DNA of 64,000 nt, taken from NCBI GenBank assembly GCA_030765045.1, contig CM060970.1:52166076-52230075 (forward strand). Reading direction: 5' to 3'. Source of the stretch: Tenodera sinensis (lineage: Eukaryota > Arthropoda > Insecta > Mantodea > Mantidae). Position numbers and translations under genes: made by a program. The notes beneath the pieces are model-generated. The model was given only the letters and a program-made list of their open reading frames with translations. It searched no databases and was not told where the DNA came from. Below are positions 44,690-56,794 of the stretch, one piece after another; within the stretch, counting starts at the first letter, position 1, and every line of letters begins with the position of its first letter.

Positions 44690-45130
44690 ATTGCGGCACA
44701 ACGGATATGACGTAAGGTTATTGGGAGGTCAGAGCTGAGTAGTCAAAGCTGTAAACAGATAACCAACGCGGTCGGTAACATAAACACGATAAGCGCTGTC
44801 GCAAGCTGACTAGAATCTTCTGAATGTTTCTGAATTTCGAACGTTCTGAAAAGTTCCAAAGGCTATATAAGAAAATGCTCTCGTGAAGTAAGTGCATGGA
44901 GTACGTTGTAACGACTATGGTGACGTGTAGAAGGTTGATTATTGTAAGCTATTTAAGACGTCACTACCCAAAGAGTAAACCGTAGTGCGTTACGCCGCTA
45001 CGCCACGGAACAAAGCGAAACGACAGTGAAAGTTAGACTGTTCACGTTAGGAAAGGGACAGTAAACCAAGCACATTCCCAGCAAAAGTTGAACTAAGCAT
45101 TAAGTGACAGCAAAAAGTAATAGTGACAGT
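44690..45130 (+). repeat. Possible second LTR family (LTR-B)
   Basis: GCTATATAAGAAAATGC near 44863 looks like a TATA box in a region of GTTCTGAAAAGTTCC type common just upstream of LTR promoters. The downstream segment (a GCCGCTACGCCACG block, AAAAGTTGAACTAAGC, TTAAGTGACAG) has a diverged counterpart on the minus strand at 61880-62290. The LTR ends and a primer site were not identified. Confidence 0.4.
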
Positions 45131-45920
45131 TTGGGAAGCTGGATGAGGTTACAATTTACATAAAATCAGCTCGGACGTTTGCGAGCAGAAATAAAACCAA
45201 CAAATTGTGCAGGATGCCATCCCATTGGTTAACTGAGAAGGTCTTTGTGTTGGCCAGAAAAACCGACAGAGATGGAACACAAAAGGGTTTATTACGAGTT
45301 TGTTGGGCTTTCCAAATACCGTCCCAATCATAAGAATCAGCAGTTCGGTTCTCTGACTGCCGAGTTCCCAATTCTGGGGTCTCAAACAGTCAGCCTCTAT
45401 AGGAAAGAGAAAAAAGCCTAACATGCTTTCCATTGTTAAAAATACGAAAATGGTTGAGGATCGCTGCATAGTGTACAATTGTCACAATCTAGTGGATAAA
45501 ATTCATTTTATGACTTCTTTAGAATGACAGATCGGAGTCTCATAACTTGTTTAGCACTGTATTACGGATGTAGCGAGGTATGCAGTTTGCCGTTGAGACA
45601 GAACAGCTCCAAATTCAACGGTAACACGCTCTTTGATCTTCAGCTCGCCTAGTGACTGTAAGACGAACTCCTTTGACCCCACGAAGGACAGTGTATCTAG
45701 GGGTAATTGTCACACTGAACTCGGGTATATGTAGCCATGGCTCTGTCAAAACCTACTACGTCTTTTATTTACAATATTAAATAGTCTGATTCAGCTTCGG
45801 AACAGCAGAATTCATTTGACACTCGTTATGTCGATATACAAAAATGAAATGTTTTGTATTTTTGACACACCCCTTTCATCAAAAGTTAACGAGATTGAAG
45901 ACGCAGCAATTCAAATGGAG
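45131..45920. other. Unclassified, possible decayed retroelement leader
   Basis: Two overlapping minus frames (45149-45478 and 45156-45371) are open, but neither shows a recognisable domain. Confidence 0.3.
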
Positions 45921-46409
45921 CTAATCCGGTTGAGATGTGACTGTTGACTTACTGAAAAATGCAACACCCTCCGTGCTGTAGAATTTTACATAAGCCTTTT
46001 TGATTTGCACTTTCCAAATTTTATTGACAATACGGCAAAAATAATAGCTATGTTCGGCAGTACTTAGTTGTGCAAGCAGGCATTTCCCATAATTAAGTTG
46101 CTGAAAAATCAGTATAGGTCTCGGATCAGCGAGGATAACATGCGTAATAGTTGAGACCAGAACTTCAATGTACATTTGACTATAATTATAAGAGAGAATG
46201 TAATCTCTGACACATAGGTTTAAGTATACTTTTAGATATGTAAAACCTGTAAATTTCAGTTGCCTCTTGAACATATCGTGTGAACCTGGGTGCATTTCTG
46301 CGCAGTAGATATCAACAGAGGACAAACATCTTTTGTGATTTTCAGCTAGGGGACGGCTTTGTATTGACACCGCCAAAGATTGCAGCTGGAGAAAGCTACC
46401 CTCCCTCAT
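45921..46409 (-). CDS. Unidentified open frame, 162 codons (longest in window)
   Basis: This frame starts MREGSFLQLQSLAVSIQSRP and ends ...AFFSKSTVTSQPD. I recognise no domain, signal peptide or membrane segment. Cysteine is spread without a zinc-finger pattern. No splice-linked neighbours or second copy were seen. In AT-rich DNA of this size one frame of this length by chance is plausible, so I treat it as unproven. Confidence 0.12.
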   Translation of the reverse strand: MREGSFLQLQSLAVSIQSRPLAENHKRCLSSVDIYCAEMHPGSHDMFKRQLKFTGFTYLKVYLNLCVRDYILSYNYSQMYIEVLVSTITHVILADPRPILIFQQLNYGKCLLAQLSTAEHSYYFCRIVNKIWKVQIKKAYVKFYSTEGVAFFSKSTVTSQPD

Positions 46410-47429
46410 AACGGGACAGGCAGAAGCTAGCGTGGGTGAAAAACTTATAAATACTGGAAATTTGGTAGAACCAAGTCTGTTCTGGTGAAGTTGTCAAGAG
46501 GAACCTGTGAACAACGGAGGTCACAACCTAATCCCATGCAAATCAACGGAGCCGTCAGCAGCAGAGTCTGTAATCTGGGGGTACCGGCTGCGATCCCAGG
46601 CAGCGACGTACAGCGCAGAGGCGTTGTATAGTTTACGTATATACCTTGTGAATAACCTACATCCTAATTTTAAAGAATTACACTGCCGTATAATTGTACG
46701 TCAGTGCAACAAACCTCCGTTGCTGCCCCATGCTCCCAGTGCAATCAAGCCAAATTTGCAACACCAACGTTGACATGACTGACATATTGTCAATCTCTCG
46801 TCAGCCTCGCTCTTCATTGCCAGAAGAAAAGTATACGCTGAATAAGTGACACTGAATGCGTGCAGGTTTTTGCTATTTAGCATGGAATCGGTTCTATCAG
46901 GTGTGTTCTATTCAGTAACACACACAATTTGTTTCATTCCATCGATTTCCGCTTGACAGGTGCTAAAATTATGTAGGTAATAAATACAAATACCCTTTTT
47001 ATTTTTTTTTTCAAAATATAAGTAGAGTTTTAGTAAACAGCGGCATGCGGGATCACCAAGATATTTTAACAGTGTATTAAGTGATTATTTCTGCACTGAA
47101 TCGTTGCTTGGTTAGCTGCGCACACTTGCGCACTTATTCAAAATAAATTATTTTCAGTGGCGCGGCGCACGATAACTCGACAACGACTTTTAAATGTCTA
47201 GTTGGAAAACAGCGGAATGAAGATGTTTTAGGCCTGGAAAATTGTCCCATCACATCAGAATTGTTAATAGAAGTACAATTAGACTTTTTGGCAAGTATTC
47301 CATCGCCACTGGTGAAAATGTAATAGGCATTGCAGTAGAATCTTCCAAAAATATTCACGGTGGCTTGACAATGAGCTTAAATTTTCTGAAGCAATATATA
47401 ATTATATAAGCACCACTTCAGCAGCTGGT
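46410..47429. other. Nothing recognised
   Basis: Several 60-90 codon frames without motifs; no repeat match. Confidence 0.35.
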
Positions 47430-47960
47430 AAAAGTTGACAAAGGAATTCATTTAGTGACAGTGCTAAAAGCAAACAGAAGAATGTCCAGGAATCGCGTTG
47501 AAGAGCGATGTCGCAAATTGTCTGAAGTAATGGTGGCAACACAGAAAGGAGATTCTTCCGAAATGCCAATCAGAGTGCTTCAATCACAGAAATAAGTGAA
47601 GATCTAATTCGGAGATTTCATGTTATTTTAGAAACAGTAGAACGTGGTTAAGAAATAAATTAACAAGGCTTTTAAATATATACACCTAATACCAAGAAAC
47701 TATGCATGGAACTGTACCCGTGGCATAACACGCCACTCAAAGTACACAAACTTTTAGAACACAGTGCTGAAATTATCAAATACAGCTTACCTCCTATTGG
47801 AGAGATGTCTGAAGAAGCGCAAGAGACACGGAATAAATAACGAAAATACCGGGAAAGGCATACAGGGAAGGACTCTCAAAATGCAACAAATATATTGCTT
47901 GTTTCATCTCATCTGCTTATTTCATCCCTACGGAAGCATTCTTTAAAGAACAGCGGATAG
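47430..47960 (+). pseudogene. Remnant of an insect transposon-associated protein
   Basis: One frame from about 47700 reads LCMELYPWHNTPLKVHKLLE, HSAEIIKYSLPPIGEMSEEA, QETRNK, a stop, then RKYRERHTGKDSQNATNI and LLVSSHLLISSLRKHSL. The motif series L-Y-P-W...H-K-L-L-x-H-x-A-E-I-I...P-I-G-x-x-S-E-E-A-Q-E-x-R-N-K-x-x-x-x-x-R-x-x-H-T is one I know from uncharacterised multi-copy proteins of arthropods thought to belong to transposable elements. The upstream part, 47430-47690, is more decayed. At least one stop interrupts it. Confidence 0.65.
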
Positions 47961-48539
47961 CCCCTCACTTCACAGTTCGACTGTATCGAAGGCTCCAGCC
48001 ACAACTTCGTACTCCTGCTCCAGCTATACAGGCGACAGTGATTAGGTATGTGCATGCATGTAATACGGTTCTAAATTCCCTGGGGTTTAATACGAACATT
48101 ATCTATTTGTAAATATCTTTTTTGTACGTTGGATGAGGAAATCGGGTTCGCAAGTATAAACAACTCAATCCTGTTCTTAGAAAATCTAGAGAGTTGTAAG
48201 GAACAATTACAAAATAAAACCAATGGTTTATATTAATTTAACCTCAGAAGCAATAAGAAATTATTTAAAACGTAGAATAACCCAGAATCACATTGTTCGG
48301 ATTTTTGTCCACGAATTGCACACTGTGCACTGGTGTAAAACTTAACTGAGTGGTGAAATTTGCACTATAGAGAGCACTTTGAACAAAGAGAAGCATTGAA
48401 AAAACACATTGTAAGAAAACGTATATTCTTTTTATGTTTGAGGCATGAGATTTTATGTTAAAAACTGCAGATGATGGTGGTTTACAGTGCAAGTAGCCAA
48501 ATATTGTCCGTTAGACGCCCAAGATCAAGCTACCACACA
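47961..48539. other. Nothing recognised
   Basis: AT-rich, no match. Confidence 0.4.
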
Positions 48540-48838
48540 CCACTGGTGGCCGTGCGCCTCAAAAAGGAAATTTGGTGTTAGCTACTTCACACACAGTTTT
48601 GAACATTTAACCGTCGCGTCAGAGTTGTAGTATTCGAACAATTTTTAGTGTGTGAATCGTTGGTGTTTGTGTGAGGAGTCTTGTAGTATTAGCACTTTGT
48701 GTCAAAGTTACAAGACAGAACTGAGTTGCAAGGACACGAGTTGTAAATTGTGTTAACGATAAAACAAAGAAGACTTTTGTGCATTAGTTTCAGAGAACAG
48801 AAATAAAGTGGCAAGAAAAGTAATTAGACTTTGTCACA
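48540..48838 (+). repeat. LTR-A, diverged and shortened, 3' end intact
   Basis: CTGGTGGCCGTGCGCC echoes the CCGGCCACGGC start. CAGAAATAAAGTGGCAAGAA has the poly(A) signal. The LTR ends CTTTGTCACA at 48838, directly before a primer binding site. The middle is diverged or deleted. Confidence 0.75.
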
Positions 48839-48839
48839 C

Positions 48840-48857
48840 TGGTGTCAGAGGTGGGAT
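48840..48857 (+). promoter_or_regulatory. Primer binding site, tRNA-Leu type
   Basis: TGGTGTCAGAGGTGGGAT starts one base after the LTR end. It matches the 10075-10092 site except at two positions and complements the 3' end of animal tRNA-Leu. No gag or pol follows. Confidence 0.8.
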
Positions 48858-49499
48858 TTGTTACATTGTCATTTTGTCACACTACCCAATGACATCTGAC
48901 CTAAGGAATTAGTTCAGCTGAAGCATGTTTATTGCTCAGGCCCATAATTAATCTTCCTTTCTATATATTGTCGCATCAAAATGCTTGCGTTGACCTGCTC
49001 AATACATTACAGAAGGGTATATTTACTTTGTAGACAGCTGGTAGTATAAACCCGGTAATTTTTATTATCGACTATTGTTTCCAGTTACATAAGCGGCAAC
49101 ATACATTTTTCATCGCTTTGAATATCACTAAGGATTGCACAACTAACTTCTTCAGAAGGTTATTGAAATAAATTTAACCCAGTCACGAATTTCAAGTTGA
49201 TTGGAACAACCGCACGAAAAGTTAAATATCGCTATGGTATTGAAGTTCATGGTCTGATTCAAACTAACTTTTATTTTCGGTGTGCTTTTAGTAACACCTT
49301 TTTCAAAATTTCATTAGTGTATGACAACAATAAGCATTGGTAGTTTAAATATTGTAATTATATTGTGACAAACGACAATGTGAGGATCGTACTTCTGATG
49401 TAAATGTGTCAAGTGACACATTGTTACTTTTTCTGTCCGTTTATTTTTCTGTTAATTGAACCACAAAACATAGTTGTCTATTTCATCCTCATTAACACT
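48858..49499. other. Nothing recognised
   Basis: It may include retrotransposon leader at its left edge; no coding sequence. Confidence 0.35.
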
Positions 49500-49640
49500 A
49501 TAATTTGTTGTGACGTTGAACTCAACTATTCTGTTGGATCATAACCTTGAGACATACTTCACTGTCTTTCTTTGTCTCACAAACTGCTTCACACAACAGA
49601 CAACTACGGCGTGACGACTTAATATCTACAACTATCTCAG
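49500..49640 (-). repeat. LTR-A fragment, diverged
   Basis: CATAACCTTGAGACATACTT and CACTGTCTTTCTTTGTCTC correspond in reverse to the GACTGAGTCAAGGTTACG and GAAAGACAGTG block of LTR-A. Confidence 0.55.
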
Positions 49641-49849
49641 ACTATCTATCTCAGACTATATGCATACATTATCTCAACACTTAAGTTTGTATTGGATTAG
49701 GTTATCCAACGTAGGGTTGGAGCACGCCTTCGAGCGCGAATGGCATTCCGACATTCATCCGTCCACAAGGGACGGGAAATCGACGGGGGTAGGAAGTCGA
49801 CCCGCGGAATAGATTGCTCAGCAGTAGAAAGAATTCTCTCGGTGGACCT

Positions 49850-50010
49850 TGTTCTGTATCCGCCAATTGAGTCTGGTAATCGGGAGGTCCCGGGTTCTAT
49901 TGCCGGCGATCGCTCATTCTAACCATGGATTTTTTGTGATTTCCCCTGGTCAGTAGGCGAATACTGATGTGGTTCCGCTTCTACTTCGACGTTCCATTCC
50001 TTTATTTCCG
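49850..50010 (+). repeat. SINE-C copy
   Basis: GTCTGGTAATCGGGAGGTCC and CGGGTTCTATTGCCGG carry the B-box region. The body GGATTTTTTGTGATTTCCCC and GGTCAGTAGGCGAATACTG is shared with the minus copy at 57840-57962. The A box is degenerate. Confidence 0.65.
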
Positions 50011-51135
50011 GTTCCCTTCATTCGGCGTTAAAGTACGAGGCAACGGCGCTCTGCGTGTTAGGGCTGGGCGGTGCAGATACTTTGTAGAGCTTCTTCCTGG
50101 CGTAGAGCTTAGAGCTGGCACAACGAAAGCTTGTCTTCCGTAGGATATGGAAAAGACTATTTTTGAACATACTTATGACTGTTGCAGGTGACAGTATAGC
50201 TATTTCGGACCCCAGTATCCAACAACGTCTCGAGTTGTGCATATGCCAGTGGGGAGTAGACAGTGGGAGCGATTCAGGGATTGGAAGTGGCACGTGTCCT
50301 TCAGTCGTACGAGATAACTCTATCCAAGTAATACCGAAGTCTTGCATGACTCTTGTTGGAAGACTTTCGTTGCGTTATATCTAATTTGGACTGCTCCACT
50401 AGGTTCCAGCTCCGGGTGCTATAGGACCATCTTCTGGGAGACCCGATGTTTGTGGGTATGTTTAAGTGGCATCGACGCGTTATAACTAGAAGCGTTAGGG
50501 ACCCCGCACTTCGTCACCCGGATCTGCTTGTCTCATCTCTAGCTCCCATGTATCCTGTTAGGAGGAAAATGCCACATGTCCTATTTGCGTTGCGAGGGCC
50601 CTTCTGTAACTCTACCTAATTATGTTTCCGAACCTTCACCTTAATTCATCTCAGTAAAATAATAGTCACAGCCAAGTTATTTCTATTTCAAATGCTAGCT
50701 TCTCTCGAGATCAAAGCGTGTTCTGTACAACAGGTCTATTCCGCCTAGACTCGCAGAACAAGCTTTGAGACCCAATTTAGTAATGCGTACTGCATAGCAA
50801 TAGGGACATTGAGTGCTTGACTGCACGTACACTGCAGCAGTGTCTCCTGGCGCAGTAAATCACCAGCATCAAGAATGAGGTTTTGCTCTTGCACACTTGA
50901 TATTCCTGGCCAGTCAAGTCACATTATCTCGTCTGTTTTGTAGATATTTTCGCTAGGGCACTCCTTGAAAATCCATACAGCTACAGCGTGTTGCTAAATG
51001 AGCTAGAAAGCGAAATATTAAATAAATATAATAATATTTAAATTTAAAATTTAGCAGTACCTTCCCGAAAATACACTATTCCGTAAGAAATGCAATCTTG
51101 CAGCAAGAGATGTACTTGCAGTTTGTAGAAAAAGT
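50011..51135. other. Nothing recognised
   Basis: A 109-codon minus frame at 50018-50347 has no motif. No repeat match. Confidence 0.35.
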
Positions 51136-51215
51136 ATTGTACTACACCCAAAAATTTGGTATCGGAAATACACGTTTTGAGGCTCCCTGAATAAAAAATA
51201 AATTTTTAGATAGAA
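51136..51215 (-). repeat. Rep-A fragment near the 3' end
   Basis: CACCCAAAAATTTGGTATCG, then TTTTGAGGCTCCCTGAAT and AATAAATTTTTAGA. Confidence 0.7.
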
Positions 51216-51892
51216 AATTCAGTAGTTGGATAACTGTTCTATTTTGGAGTCATCAGAAACAGCCTACCAATAAATCTCTATAAAAACACAATTTTAAATA
51301 TGAATAATAAAGCATAAAAAATGTTCAATGTCAAAATATTTGATGATGAAGTGCAATAATGTCCAAAGTATTATAAATATGGGAATAGGACATCTAATCG
51401 TTTTAAAATTGTGTAAAATGTACAAAAAATCACGCATAATTTGTAAACAATGTCTCCAAAACTCTTATTAGCAATTTAAAGCTTGGAATAGATCAACAGT
51501 AAACTTAATAACCACTCCACAAGCTCCAAAAACTAGAGCAATCGCTTCCCAATTTGAAATTTTATATTTGTCTCTTAAAGAATGCAAGGCTTAAATTTTT
51601 CCCCTTATCAAGTTCCTTAAGGGAACACCGGAGTGATATTTTAGCTTGTTTGGTCCAAAAGTAGACTTTTTTATTTTTATTGTAAAAAGTGCACCAAACA
51701 TTAAAGAATTTATCTATGAAGTTATAATCCCCTGCGGAGGGGGTAACACATATTTTGGAAGCCACTTTTTAAGGTGGTTCACCTCTGCCCTTTAAATGGG
51801 CATGCCCGCACCTTCTGCTTCAATTTTAAACGTATTTTTCTCGGAAACTTTTTTGTTACTTTCTTACTTAATTATTCTCCCACGAAAATCTA
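51216..51892. other. Nothing recognised
   Basis: AT-rich, no match. Confidence 0.4.
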
Positions 51893-51960
51893 GCTAGAGT
51901 GAGTGAGTGAGTGGTTAGGGTTTAAGGGCCCGTCGACAGCTAGGTCATTAGAGCCCCAAA
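51893..51960 (-). repeat. CACT-tailed repeat, minus strand
   Basis: In reverse: GACCTAGCTGTCGACGGGCC, CTTAAACCCTAACC, then (CACT)n. Same core as 10589-10620. Confidence 0.65.
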
Positions 51961-52804
51961 TCTAGCTAGATATCTAAAACTTATTTTCAATATGGCTCAA
52001 TATATGGGTAAAAAAATAACTGTTTGGAAGTTTTATATTGCTTATACTTTAAAAAAAAGTAATACAATAATGAGCTGTTTTATGGTATCTTTACATGTTG
52101 CGGTGTTAGACAGTTTTTGTAAGAAAAACTATTCACTATATCAAAATTTCCGTCCTTTAATGTTACAAAGGTAATAAGAGACACAATTTAAAAAAATCAG
52201 CTCTATTGTTCAACAACTGTTGGAGGAGATAGATTCTGATTATACCCTATCACTTTGGTATACCCTTAATTTGGCCCACTGCGGCCCTTGAGCCTCGAAG
52301 GGGCCCTGCAGGTGGCGCTCTGCGCGAACCGGTGGAGGAGTTTACACCTGGGAAAATGTAGGAATACTTACCCTCTGATGTGCCTGCTCTCTTGTGATTT
52401 GGCCACTCTTTGTCTCCTCTCAATTCACCCCTCCTTCTCAGGCCCGAAAAACGTGTAAAGTCGAAGTGTTAAAGTCCCTCTCCGCGTCTGTCCTTCTCCT
52501 ACTCCCACTAGTTGATAAATATGTATGTTTAGTAAACTTTTATCTGTCTCTTTCGGTTTATCTATGTTGTAAAGTTCATTTAGAATGAAGAAGACTTCAC
52601 AGACTATTTACAGGAAGTTCAACATATGCTTAATTTTATCGTAATGCAAACGTTTTTCTTTATTAATGTGAATGAATTAAGTAGTTGAAATGGGCCGGAA
52701 GTCTTAGAGATTAGATAGCTTACGCCTAGAGATGAAAACCCCAGAAAAAACCTAATGTGACATATTAAATGAGTCAGTCATATACGCTATACCTACTTCA
52801 CGGA
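51961..52804. other. Nothing recognised
   Basis: No shared repeat or coding homology. Confidence 0.4.
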
Positions 52805-53158
52805 CGTGGGCTTAAATATCTTAAACATGGGATATTTCAATCAACACGAAGTCAGAGAAAAATAAAAATGCAGGATCATCAGTGGCGACAAGTTTGCCGT
52901 GAGAGGGGTCTTTTTAAAAATCTTTGGGTTGCATCTTTGGAAGAGCTGAACGTAAATGCCAAGTGTGCTGTTGAAACATTTTTCAAGTTACTGTGTATAG
53001 ATAATATAAGGACTAGTGTTTTCTAAAACTGCTATTCTTTTGGATTCCGAGACAATGAAAAAGCGTAATTTCAGTGAAATATGGGCATCGAGTTTTTCAG
53101 TGGAGTATAATACTTGCCCTAATTATTACAGCTAAATATGTAGTAGAGAAAGTAAAAA
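52805..53158 (+). repeat. Rep-A, diverged 3' part
   Basis: GGGTTGCATCTTTGGAAGAG, GGATTCCGAGACAATG, GGGCATCGAGTTTTTCAGTG, and the 3' hairpin region ending TAGTAGAGAAAGTAAAAA. The central block is diverged. Confidence 0.75.
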
Positions 53159-53534
53159 TTTAGTGCACTCTTTTTCAAATACAAGCATGAACAGTCGATG
53201 GGTGAGATTTCGGAACAACAAAGGGAAGTTTGGTGAAGTTTAATTGTTTAGTACTTAGGCCTAGACCTTCGTGCTTCTCTTGTTCGATCGTAGCATACTT
53301 TATGCTCACTGTATTTACCTGTTTCCATGTAGAAGACGGTTAAGGAGGACGTGACCTATAACAGCCAGTAGAGCTTTCTCTTGCAATGGCTTAAAAAAGC
53401 AAACTCTGGGATGTATCCGGGTAACCGCACGTGCTTCTACCCTCGCTTCTTTTTTTATCATCAGTTCTCCCTGCTCTCGAAAGTGGCATTCAGTTTTACA
53501 ATCACAAGAGGTATATATTTAACTAATGGATGTC
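53159..53534. other. Nothing recognised
   Basis: Spacer between two Rep-A copies in convergent orientation. Confidence 0.4.
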
Positions 53535-54346
53535 TTTTTACTTTCTGTGTAGTAACTACGAAACTACGTTTAGTAAAGTAGAGGAAGTATTGTATTCCAT
53601 CCAAAATTTCGATGTCAAGATTTCACCGAAAATATATATTTTGAGGCCTCCTCAACCGAAGAAAAGCATTTCTAGAAAATGAGCGTGCGCGCGCGCGTGT
53701 GTGTACAGCATAACAAACTCAAAAGTAGGTCAAAAATCAAAGTTGGTACTTAAGTTTAATGTCTTTCAAGGATGCAACACGAAGATTTTGAAGAAAACTC
53801 CTACACCCTAAACTACATGTAAAATTTTTGGAAAACTTTATATTTCTTAAAAATGACTCCAATGATTTTAATTACACTTTCATATGTTTGAGATACTTTT
53901 ATCGCAAATAAAATGGGTATCTTGTATTTTCTGCATAACTGATAAACCGTAAGAAATAAACCAAATCTTGCTATACAAAAATGTAGATCTTGCTAAACCA
54001 CTCAATTTATGTCTGAATAATTTTTTATTTTTTATTATTTTTTTATTTGTAGGGGGAACCATTTTGTAGATATTCCTCGTTATTTGTGTAAGTTTTGGAG
54101 AACACATACTTCTATCAAATGGAACATCGCTATTAATTTTTATATGCTAACCAAGCAAAGAGAACGGACCTTAAAGGCTTTAGAAGATTTTACTGTCGCT
54201 CTAAGCCTACTGTATTCCCATGTTCCCCTTGCACCTACAAGAGTTTTTATCCCAACTAACACGAAGAAGATAGAGGAATAAGAGATTGTAAGAATTGTTA
54301 GTGCTAGAATAGAGAAAGTCTTGTGATGCAACACATCAGATTTTTT
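53535..54346 (-). repeat. Rep-A, minus strand, near full length
   Basis: Both termini are present in reverse: TTTTTACTTTCTGTGTAG at the left and TGCAACACATCAGATTTTTT at the right. The CA tract appears as GCGCGCGCGTGTGTGT. A deletion near 54240 removes part of the GGTGCAAGGGGAATATG neighbourhood. The left-end hairpin is present but with extra bases. Confidence 0.92.
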
Positions 54347-54479
54347 AGGCGCTCTTTAACTACCATTGTTCTCTGTATTCACATTTTACGATATTGGGTG
54401 TGCAAGATCGCTGAATTTTGATCAGAGGGCTCTTTAACAAGTTTGAGGCTCAATTAGTACGTAAATATACGGCACGGAA

Positions 54480-54625
54480 CCACTGGTTTTATTTTTCTTG
54501 CGAAAAAAGCCAAGACAAGGATTTTTACGGCAGAAAAAATCCATCGTTCTACACTGGGTTTGAACTCTTGACCTGGAGAACCAGAGGCTATCATGTTACC
54601 CCTTGACCGCAGAGATGAATTTCGG
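54480..54625 (-). repeat. tRNA-like SINE, minus strand
   Basis: In reverse: GTCAAGGGGTAACATGATAG (A-box region), then AGAGTTCAAACCCAG (B box), then a body with GGATTTTTTCTGCCGTAAAA and ATCCTTGTCTTGGC, which resembles the SINE-C body. Confidence 0.65.
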
Positions 54626-55587
54626 AAGAAAATTAAATGGGTATACATCATAGATGGGAAGAACTGACACGATGTGTCATTTCCCCTATATCGTTGTTTT
54701 AACTCCGTCCACTCCGCTACACTCTATTAGGCCACGCACCCAGCTGTTATGTATCTAACTGGTGAGTCCCTCAAACTGTGTTAATGGTGAAATAATTCGC
54801 ATAATAAGGTAAAAAAGATACTTCAGAGCCGAATGGGAACATACGTATTTCTGTGTTCCTAGCAAACATAAAGTTTTGCTTTAGCTATGCCGAAACAAAA
54901 TGTAGGTAACGAAATCATAATCACGTAATCACAAAACCAATACACCATCTTTCTATTTGGTTCTGCCCTTTGTTTTTGACTTAGGAGTTGAGACATAACC
55001 TTGTGGTTGTGAAACTGAACTTGATGTAACGCTCAGTTGTTTTTCCTCTCGCGCTGGCGGTTTACAGTCTGCTTCAAAAGCAACTTATCCTTTCTTTCCC
55101 GGTGCAATAGATATTACGTTAAAGAGTATCACTGATGCATTACCTTGTCGCATAGAACAAAGGAATTATGATCATACTTGGAACAATATCACTAATGAAT
55201 TATGTTTATTGGAGACTCAAGAAACTACATGATATAACATTGTAGCAGCATTGGCGCTGCTTACAGTTCAACTGCCTTGTAGACAGTAGTCTTGAACTGC
55301 TGGTGCTACTCTGTTTACATCGTACCAAGCAGCTTCCCACTCCACACCACGATTGCACGTTCAAGGACAAAGATATTCTCCTAAGTCAATGGCAGTACCT
55401 TGTTTGTAAAGACAACACAACCTGAAAAGAGAGGTGACCTACATTTGGTGATCGGGTAAGTAGAGAGTGTAAATCTTCCACTGCGTTTCTGTCACCCCTC
55501 TTCCCCATGCCTGGTATAGATGGTGAAAGTGGAACAGATGCCTAATCCGTGTAGTGCAGAAAAAGACCAAAAAGAAGTAGAAGTACA
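54626..55587. other. Nothing recognised
   Basis: No match. Confidence 0.4.
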
Positions 55588-55637
55588 GGCGGTGGCGGTG
55601 GCGGTGGCGGTGGCGGTGGCGGCGGCGGCGGCGGCGG
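55588..55637. repeat. (GGTGGC)n grading into (GGC)n
   Basis: About five GGTGGC units followed by about six GGC units. On the minus strand this would encode a proline run within a 75-codon frame (55542-55769), but that frame has no other protein character. It is G-rich enough to form G-quadruplexes. Confidence 0.95.
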
Positions 55638-56024
55638 TCTGCAGTACAGTTTGGTTATGGCTGTGACTTTAGAAAGCGGCTGCCCTACTAAAGCTGACCG
55701 TATGCAGCACGTAATCTCGGTTCTCTCTGTAATGTACGACACAAATGGCGTTTCTTTGCTGCAGATCATATCTGCAATTTACGCCTCCCCCATTTTCCAG
55801 TGTAATCTCACAACGTAGGACGTGGATGATGTAAAGATGATGATGGGTTGTGTACTCGATAGATAACACGAGTTTATGACGCTAGCGGTCGATAGCGAGC
55901 CGTGTCGAGATTTGCTTTTAACTCCTAGACAACAATCTAGATATTCTTTTTTTCCGTGCTATCTTCAAACCTATTTGTTTTCGAATAATGCAGTACAGAA
56001 AATGGAACGATACAGTTTAACAGG
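55638..56024. other. Nothing recognised
   Basis: No repeat match. A GATGATGTAAAGATGATGAT run lies near 55824. Confidence 0.4.
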
Positions 56025-56235
56025 AGGGCGGTTGAAAAGTCCGTAACTTTCTAAAGAAAATGAGATATTTTGTCAAAAACTATACTTCATTTATCAATAT
56101 AATCTCGTTTTAACTCTATACATCTTGCTCAACGTCTCTACAATATTTTAGGAAACGATTTTTGAAAGTCTGCAAAATACACTATTTCTGACATGATCTA
56201 TTTAGATGTGAATTTCTTCCCACCGACTCAATTTT
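56025..56235 (+). mobile_element. Possible mariner-like terminal fragment
   Basis: AGGGCGGTTGAAAAGTCCGT opens a block that reads like the end of a Tc1/mariner-type element (G-rich start, AAGTCCGTAACTT). No matching opposite end or transposase was found nearby. Weak. Confidence 0.25.
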
Positions 56236-56794
56236 TTATGTTTGCAAATAGAAAGAAATAATTTTCACCTTTCACTTATTATACGGAAGTGAGGAATAAC
56301 TGAAAATTGTAATGTAATATTAATTTTTCTCAACGTAATTTTATAGAAGTATATTTGAACCTTTCCAATAGTGCATGATAAATAGTTAACTCTTGGTTTA
56401 ATTTTTAACTTTCCTGTGGGTAAAAATCTCAGTTCATATTGTGATAATTTCTATAAATATTTTGTTACACCAAAGCTTTGATTCCTTGGAGACAAAACAG
56501 CAAAATATAATCAGAGCTTTGCTTTGAGTCTAATAAATTTAACAACTCTGTACCATGATTATTTTTCATTCGTATGTGCTCAGTTGCCTCCGCTGAGAAT
56601 AACCAATATGCAGATATTTCAAGCGTATTCGTAAGTTTAATATAATATACAAATTGAAACAGTGTTTTAATTAAAATGGCATCCGAGTTGCCTAACATTT
56701 AATACAACTTCTAAAAATGTGACTGGAGGTTGTTTTAACCGTTCAGTAACTCGTATGCTGTTTTGATTAAAGGATTGCTTCAATTTAATGAAAA
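56236..56794. other. Nothing recognised
   Basis: AT-rich, no match. Confidence 0.4.

Noticed and set aside
55542..55769. Proline-rich frame on the minus strand
   Set aside because: The prolines come only from the GGTGGC/GGC repeat; flanks show no domain.
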